Positions 56,759 through 64,000 of a stretch of 64,000 nucleotides of DNA are shown here, one piece after another. A program made the position numbers and the translations under genes. The stretch comes from Trichinella spiralis (taxonomy: Eukaryota > Nematoda > Enoplea > Trichinellida > Trichinellidae): positions 9,572,892 to 9,636,891 of the forward strand of contig CM012954.1 in NCBI GenBank assembly GCA_000181795.3, in the 5' to 3' direction. Each line of letters starts with the position of its first letter. The first letter of the stretch is position 1. The notes under the pieces are model-generated. The model was given only the letters and a program-made list of their open reading frames with translations, searched no databases and was not told the DNA's origin.

Positions 56759-57762
56759 TTCAACGAAAAGTTATTCTGCAACAATTTTTCACCTCTAATT
56801 AGTCAATAAGTTATTTTTAATAATTTATATACTATAATATCGGGACGATGAATTGAGAATGCGTATCAAACAAACGTATTTGCTTTTAATGCTATTACTT
56901 TTTTTTCCTTGATTCACTGAAATTATTATTTGTCTGATTTTTTCGCTGATGACGCACGCACAGTCATCGGAGGGGAAAATAAATTTAAACATGGTATGCT
57001 TTATTGGAAGTGAAAATCAATAAATGATACTTTCTATATAATAAAGTGAAATTTTTATTGATTTCTTTCCATCGTCTGTTGTAAATGTGAAGCAACAAAT
57101 TGATGAATATTGCGCTACTTGGTTAATTACTACTGTTCAAATTTTGCATGTACGGCATTTCGAGGTGACGTTATTGTGATGTTGTGATTTTCAAATAAAA
57201 CAGCACAAAAATAGCATCATCTTTTCCCAAATGTTAACACACAAAGGCATCACAAGAACAAAGCACGCCTACTACTGATTGAAATATTCTGTTACTTACT
57301 TCACTGGTGTTTCTTCAGATACTTTATGATGGAACGAAAAAAATAGTATTCATTTATTGCATTTAATGTTTTGCACATTTATTTGTGTGGGATATTCATG
57401 CATGTTGTATTGTTAATTAATAATTGTTTAGTATGTTGAAAGATGACACTAATGTCGTTCAAAAACTGATATCATTTAAAGTTATCTAGAGAACTTTCAT
57501 CATTTGTTTATACTACCTGTCAGTTTGTATCGAATACAGTTTATTTATCTGTTCTGTAAAGCTGAGAATTAATTGTAAAGTTGTCAGCAGATTTGATTAG
57601 ATTAGGTTTTGTTTAAGCATAAATTTTAAAGTGTCCTTTAAAGTGGGTTATTATATTTGACTTTTAAACTGAAGAGCAAGCTCAGTTTAATAGTTTCAGT
57701 ATCATTAGTGTTAGTTCATTGTTTTTTCAAAGTTATCTGTTAAATTAAAGTTATCTGCTGTC
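56759..57762. other. Upstream region of the Dispatched-like gene
   Basis: About 1 kb of AT-rich sequence without a supported gene, presumably holding the promoter and 5' UTR of the next gene. Confidence 0.45.
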
Positions 57763-60700
57763 ATGTATAGCACACTGCATAGTTGCTTGATCATGTTAAC
57801 GGGTTTTCATACAACGTGGGATGCATTTGCAGATGTCAACAAGTGCCCGTGTTTCAGCTATTCGAGACTGATTCACCGCCATCCTGTATTGTTCGTGTTG
57901 ATAACATGCATGATCAGCTGCGTACTTGCCGTTTTACCGCTTGTCATGGCACCACTGCCCGACTTTTCCGATCCTACCATAGTAAGTGTTTCGTTTATTG
58001 TCTTCTGCATTCAGCCGAAAGTTTTACAGTTGCATTCATTGGTGTGTTGGAAATTTTTTACTGAATTTTAGGGATTTGCTACCCGCGGAACTCCGATTAG
58101 CAGGCGATTGGACACTTGGGAAAAATTGAGGCAGGAAGTTGAAAATGCGGGAATTTTTTCACGTTTTCCAGATAGCTTAGACGTGAAAGAGTAAAAGTAT
58201 TTATTCCACGGTTGATTTGATTTAATTTTTATGCCAATTTAACAGACGGATAACACTGAAGAAAAGACACAGCTCCAGTGATTCAGTTGTTGTGCAAAGA
58301 AGAAAACGACCAAAGCAGGATAAATTTAATCAAAATGGTGACATGAACATCACTATGTTTTGCAGTTATTCACCTTGTAAGTTTAGTTGGTTTTTTTGGT
58401 TTTCAGCATTTATTTCATCTAATCCATACATCATATATCATTTGATTATAAAATAGCCAAAAGTTGTTTCGTCATTTAAAATAGTTATAGTTACCCATAA
58501 GTGTTTAACAGTTTAGCATTAAAAAACGCCACCAAAATGATAGAGGATTTGTACATTCGTAATTATTTGCATTTATCAGCAGTGGTGCATTTTTTTAGCC
58601 TCTATGAATAGTATGGTTGTTTTCCACGTGGAGAATCCATTTTCTTACAAGTCATTGTCTACTTTGTGCAAATTTGAGCATCGATTGTACGATACTCCGC
58701 TGAGGCACGGCTTGCATTTAAGCTCTGCCGGAGAGCGCAGCAGTGGTGGTCCGCTGTGCCAACCTTGGCATTTGGCCAGTATCGCAGCACAGCTCGTATA
58801 CAAGGAAAATTGTGCCGATCTAGAGCCTGCTGATCAGCCTGTTTTGGTAGAACTGATTGAAAAATGTATTCCATACAGACGTGTTATTGCGCGCTGTTTA
58901 AAATCTTCTGCAAGAGGTTCCGAGAAAACGTGCGAATCCATTCCGGAGAATTGCAAGCGTTTCGAATTGCACATGCTCTACAATGTGCTTGTACCAAAGG
59001 ATTTGTTTCCAAGTGCACAGTCGAATGGAACAGCAACTTTGAAAATGAAAAATGACAGTCTGTCGAATTTGATCGACGAATCAGTGGTATTTAATGCGAA
59101 TCAGTCGTTCGAGACGCTCATGATATTGTCAGTGTCACGACGGGCTTTGCAATTTCACGACGATCCTATTGGCTTGTACAATAGCATTTTATTCGAAGTT
59201 GAATCTCTAAGCAACGAGGCTACAATGGTGGCCATACGGCTGGGAATCGAAGAGGCCATGTTTAAAATGTCTCTGTTCCGTGATCTCATTTACAACGTAC
59301 TCGCCGTTATTATCATCTTGCTCATAATTTTCTGCTTTACCAGATCTGTCATGTACACTGCAGCCTGCTTTTTGTGTATTATCATGTCACTCGGTGTTGC
59401 AAACTTTTTATATACAATTGTTTTTAACGTTCGTTTTTTTCCTTTTATCAATCTGCTCACTTTGATCATGGTGATCGGCATCGGAGCCGACGACGCGTTC
59501 ATACTGCATCAAGCTTGGAAAATGGTATGCTAATAATAATAATAATAATAATAATGACTAGCCGTGACAAATGTAATTGTTTGCTCAAATGAATTTGTTT
59601 GTTGATTTGTAGGCTGAAAAAGAAGACGGTGAAAATAGTTCTGAAGATGTGATAAGAAACACGCTCTCGCATGCTTCTACTGCAATGTTTGTGACAAGTG
59701 CTACCACTGCTGCGGCGTTTTTTTCAAATTTGCTTAGTCCAATTGTGGTCCTTCGTTGCTTCGGCCTGTTTGCCGGCATAGCGATTCTCTGCAATTATAT
59801 GTTCACAATTTTGTGGCTTCCAGCAGTGATAGTTTTGCTCAGAAGGTACAACTGCAAACGAGATTCTGGTTGCAAGCTGAATATAGCCAGTCGACTGTTT
59901 ACCGTGAATACAATGCGTGAACACGGTAACAAGCTCGCGTCGCCGAGCAGGTTGCTCGTGAAGTTCATATCCGAATTCGACACGATGCTCATGTTGATCG
60001 TCGGTGGCGTTGGTCTGGCGGCTGCGCTTGCTTTTTTCGTCGGCCCGAGCTTGCAGCTTCCGCATATTGATCATTTTCAATTTTTCAAAATGTCACATCC
60101 CACCGAACGTTGGCCATTTGAGCAGAAAAAGCGTTTTGCATTTACCGAAAAAGCAGCCGATCTGCCGATGATTATGTCCGTTGTCTGGGGCTTGCGTGAA
60201 GAAAGTTCACCGAAGCAGTTCGAACCGACCGACTATGGGCAGTTGGAAATTTTACCATTCACGTTGGGAAATAATGTGTCCGTCAAATGGATGATGCAGT
60301 TCTGTTCTCGCATTGCCGCGCAACCGTTTACGAATGCCTTGAGACTGTCGTCTACCGCATCTTGCTTTTTGCCCAGCTTCATTTCTTCACTCCAAGAGGA
60401 AAACTGCGGTAGCGATAGGTGCTGTGGAGATTATGTGGACAGTTTCAACGCTAGTCAATTCGAAAGATGCCTCAGGAAAACAATGATCGAATATAGACCA
60501 TTTTTGGAGCAACCCGATTCAGGTTTGCTTATGGGTCCACTGTTCGACCGTCGCACTAATCGACTGGCCGTGGTTATTGTTACTTACATTTCTACGTACA
60601 ATTTTTCGTACGCGTTCAATGAAATGCGACAATTTTATGATGAGATTGGTTCTTGGATGGAGAAAGAACTCGAAACTGCTCCCGAAGAATTGAAAGGTGC

Positions 60701-61675
60701 TTGGTTTGTCAGTGAGAACTTGAAAATCTTCGATCTACAGTTAGCCCTCACCACTATCTCCAAGTATGTCATATACCAAGTTTATTACATTATTATTTAT
60801 AATATAATATCAAAAATATTTTTATTTAAACTTTTTTCATTAATTAGCTTATTTTAATTTTTAATATTTATTTTGAAATGGTTTTGTTATTGGTTCTTAA
60901 CATGCCCATCTGTCTGTGTCTACTGGTGGTTTGGTTGGTGAAATTGTGATTGTTCAGCTCTTCCACCACTAATATATATTCTTTAAGATATACAAAAAAT
61001 ATATATGTACATATATGTATTTAATTTTTTTAAATATGCATTAGGGTGTCACTACCAATTGCCATTGCTATCACAGTTGTGGTATTGTTGCTGACAACTC
61101 GCAACGTGTTGGTGATCACTATGGCAATGATGACAATTGTTGCCGTTATACTGACGCTTAGTGTTTGTTTGGTGCTTTTGGAATGGCAATTGAATGTGAT
61201 AGAGTCGACAACTTTGACACTAGCTACCGGGCTTTCGTTTGATTACACGCTTCACTATGCTGCCACGTATTTGTTGGTCCGGCGAACCGGAAGCCGGAAA
61301 CCAGTGGAAGAGATTTTTTGCAAAGTTGGAAGTCCCGTGTTCATGTCGATGCTGACCACCGCTGTCGGTGGCTTGTGCATGACATTTTCTTCCGTATACG
61401 CGTATTATCAGGTGGGCGTGTTCATGTTGTTGTTGGCGTCGATCAGTTGGGGATACGCCACTTTTCTCTTTTTGCCAATGTGTTCAATTGTTTGCCGGCT
61501 TTCGACCAAACTGCCCAGTATCCACTGGCCGTGGAATCGCCGCAGTCACACCCAAGCGTCAACATTGCCACCAGCCGCAGTGCCGTCTGAAGCGCCATCT
61601 CCGTTGCCTGAACTGCCGCCTTCTTTCGCTTTCACCGGCAAAGCAGTCGCTGACAATAATATAATCAGCTGTTGA
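57763..61675 (+). CDS. Dispatched/CHE-14-type RND membrane protein
   Basis: Six exons (57763-57981, 58072-58190, 58246-58376, 58599-59524, 59613-60763, 61045-61675) give 1058 aa. One N-terminal membrane helix (LFVLITCMISCVLAVLP) is followed by a ~330-residue extracellular loop with Cys residues. A first block of about five helices includes the RND acidic motif VIGIGADDAFILHQAW, the transmembrane GADD of Dispatched. A second large loop holds ENCGSDRCCGDYVDSF. The C-terminal helix block carries ATGLSFDYTLHYAATYLLV. This two-half layout with a sterol-sensing-like domain matches Dispatched, which exports lipid-modified Hedgehog in flies and vertebrates. The nematode relative CHE-14 acts in apical secretion by epithelial and glial cells. 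Patched-related nematode proteins share the fold but use a GxxxD/E motif without this GADD. The Pro-rich C-terminal tail is cytosolic. Confidence 0.86.
59531..59555 (+). repeat. (TAA)n microsatellite in intron 4 of the Dispatched-like gene
   Basis: About eight TAA units directly after the exon donor. Confidence 0.85.
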
Positions 61676-61924
61676 TAGTGAGTAGTAAAATCCATTTTTT
61701 TTCTCTTCGAGCGAGATTTTTGTTCAGCTTGCTTGCTTGTTTGCTTGCTTGCTTGCTCATTGTATTGCTTTAACGAGATGAAGAAAACATTGATACGGGG
61801 AATTTCAGTTGCCAAAGGTTATAATAATTATTGTTGCTCTGTGCAAAAATGGATCACTAATTTGTGGTTTCACAATAGTGCACCCTTTTCACGTGAACAA
61901 CTGTGAAAGCATCTTTGTATTTTA

Positions 61925-61955
<31 letters not shown>

Positions 61956-64000
61956 TCAGTTTCACTTTTTCTCTTTTACCCATCTGTCGTGTTTGAAAGT
62001 CTTTTTTTGTCTTTTCTTTTTCTTTTTGACGATCATTTATGTAGTTGATCAATGCTTGCTTCATTGGTATAGAAAAGTACTTTGTTTTATTTTTTGATCA
62101 ACGACGCCATTTGGCAAATCCATCCATCCGTCCCTAAATCCAGTGCATAATTGTTTCGTCGAACAGTAGTCGATTTTGAAATGATTCATTTGAAATCGAC
62201 AATTTATTTATTCGAATTAAATATTGTTGAAGCTTTAAACCGAAACCAAAGTAAAAGTGTATTGTTATCAAGCATGTCTGTGTGTGTGGGTGTGTCAAAA
62301 TGTACTTTTTTTATTCATCTACACGTCATTCTGTTCTTGGAACAGATCATTCATCGTGCAAACGCTGAGGAAAATCATTAAAATCAGCATTATTTATCCT
62401 GACAAGCACCTGTAAAGATAGTCCGTGTAATTGTTGTATTATTTTATTTTGTAACAATGATGCATTCATACAATACTGATAACAGTGTTCGTTAAAGCGC
62501 TATTACGCATTCGTTTATGATTTAACTCGGCGTGCTTTATATATGCATATATAATATAATAAAAACGAACCAACCGACAACTCATCACTGATAACTACAA
62601 AAAAAACAAGCCATGATAAGGTATGTATGGATTTTGACACTGCTCATAAAGAATACGGTCAACATTTATTAGGAAATTCAAATTTTGAAACTATTCTTCA
62701 TTTGACGCTGTTCCATTCCAATAAGTGGCCTATTTTGATAAAGCACTTTTCCATTGTCGAAATGAAAAAAATGTTCGACTGAATTCTGCCAATCTTCGAA
62801 ATTTAAGCAAACACTAGATAGTCAAAATTGGACATTCAAGTAAGTATACACGTGATGCCGTTGAAAACGCCGAAAGCACCAAACGGAAAAGTAATGCATT
62901 CAACAATTGACGTAACATTTATTTTCAACCTTCAACATGCCATCCAAAGAACGTGCACATAAGAATGCAATGTATGCCTGTGAATAATTTTATTCCAAAG
63001 AATATTTGATTTTTCATCACGATGACTTTTTAGCAATCATCATTCGACTACAAGTTTGAACAGACTTGAAAAATCTAGAAATAAATATATATATGAAGTG
63101 CAAATTGAAATCACCTACCTACTACTTACTACTACTACCTATAAGCATGATTCATTATTATTTTACCATATTCAATGATATATTATGATGATTTTGAAAT
63201 ATAGATGAATTCTCCAGACGGAATTGTAAGAATAGAATAATTGCTACAAATTTATCATATAGGAAAAATTTCCTAATACAGTATGATTTGCTAACTTGCT
63301 TATTTTTTTATTGTATCGTCGTTATCGCAACAGTTGTGAGATTCGAATGCAAATTTTTATACGACTACTATTTGTTTGCTTTTCTGTAATAATGGAAAAA
63401 AGTAGCAAAAGCAAAACGACCAACTAACTATATGGGAAAAGTTTTCAGTAAGTTGATTTTTTCAGTTGTTTTACAGTTGATTAGAAATATAGCATGAATA
63501 GGTATTGAATCGGTAATTTACTAAGAAGACTGAATAATAAATTGTGTTTGTGTAATTTTTCAAAAGTATTTACACAATGTAAGTTAACGAGCAATTTGTA
63601 AATAATAATTACTATAAGATGTTGAATGGCCACCAAAGCAGTCTACACATATATATAACAAATGAAATACATAAATGTATGATATTATACATTGACTAGG
63701 TGTTTGAAATAAGCTTTGCTATAAGTTCTACTCAATTCAGTTCAGTTCAGTTCAGTTCAGTTCAGTTCAGTTCAGTTCAGTTCAGTTCAGTTCAGTTCAG
63801 TTCAGTTGTAGTGCATTTAAGTTAGATCTAATAACACTACGTGAGCGTTGTTTTTCAATTATGCAAATCAAGTTTCATTTCAACGCCTGTGTTCTCATCA
63901 GTAACAGAAAGCTTTGTGTTTGCATGGCTGACGTGACAAGCTGTAGCGCTGAGATCCCGGTCTCATAGTGAACACTTAGGTGACATTGAAGTAATTGTAG
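61676..64000. other. Intergenic region downstream of the Dispatched-like gene
   Basis: This stretch contains the 3' UTR of the upstream gene and AT-rich sequence. Simple repeats are (CTTG)n near 61727-61757, (TAA)n near 61928-61956 and the TTCAG array. No gene is supported. Confidence 0.5.
63736..63805 (+). repeat. (TTCAG)14 pentanucleotide array
   Basis: Fourteen perfect head-to-tail TTCAG units with no variant copies, preceded by ACTCAA and followed by TTGTAG. Each unit resembles the core of a nematode 3' splice site. It is not the TTAGGC telomere repeat. Confidence 0.95.

Noticed and set aside
1-64000. CRISPR arrays, bacterial operons, tRNA genes, rRNA, or transposase genes
   Set aside because: No regular spacer-repeat array, no T-loop-like GTTCGAATCC context with a cloverleaf, and no recognisable transposase, integrase or reverse-transcriptase frame was found. 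Tandem tracts seen are simple microsatellites.

Overview
The window looks like a piece of a compact, intron-rich, AT-rich invertebrate nuclear genome, most likely a nematode. Conserved animal genes are broken by short GT-AG introns of about 50-500 nt. Several genes run head-to-tail with almost no gap, and several start codons sit directly at splice-acceptor-like AGs. A divergent secreted NUDT9/Nudix-type paralogue and a CK1/TTBK-like kinase fit a clade I (Trichinella-like) nematode. That taxonomic call is inference from gene content and cannot be proven here. I found no bacterial genes, tRNA, rRNA or CRISPR.

Layout. (1) 2307-5648 (+) encodes a MIDEAS/TRERF1/ZNF541-type ELM2-SANT-zinc finger co-repressor. 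(2) 6819-13612 (-) holds five co-oriented housekeeping genes. In transcription order they are BRK1, NDUFA6, COQ3, MRPS31 and SCFD1/SLY1. The first three have effectively no spacing: 2 nt between BRK1 and NDUFA6, and a 1-nt TAATG overlap between NDUFA6 and COQ3. (3) Divergently transcribed from BRK1 are RPL10A (13912-15182, +) and the NEDD8-E1 subunit NAE1/ULA-1 (15753-18045, +). (4) 18867-21046 (-) is a secreted NUDT9-like protein whose Nudix box is gone. (5) 24401-27868 (+) is a Na+/Ca2+ exchanger; 30195-32300 (+) is an intronless S9 peptidase; 32698-33909 (+) is a CK1/TTBK-like kinase; 34379-35965 (+) is TMEM183; 37552-40495 (+) is MCRS1. (6) CFAP36 lies on minus at 41410-43351, followed by an IRAK/Pelle kinase (44769-46945, +) and TBC1D25 (47327-50299, +). 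(7) 51.9-56.8 kb holds unresolved coding-like exons and a small single-pass membrane ORF. (8) 57763-61675 (+) is a Dispatched/CHE-14-type RND protein, followed by non-coding sequence with a (TTCAG)14 tract.

How the genes work together. The minus-strand cluster mixes mitochondrial functions (complex I subunit NDUFA6, ubiquinone methyltransferase COQ3, mitoribosomal MRPS31) with actin (BRK1) and ER-Golgi traffic (SCFD1), as expected for a growth-linked nematode operon. The most striking observation is how it must be processed. Acceptor-like sequences that could serve spliced-leader trans-splicing of NDUFA6 and COQ3 lie inside the BRK1 intron and inside the last NDUFA6 codons.

Exon coordinates were derived by hand from reading frame, splice consensus and remembered family alignments. 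Except where stated, each multi-exon model keeps phase throughout. SCFD1 exons from the fifth onward are less exact.
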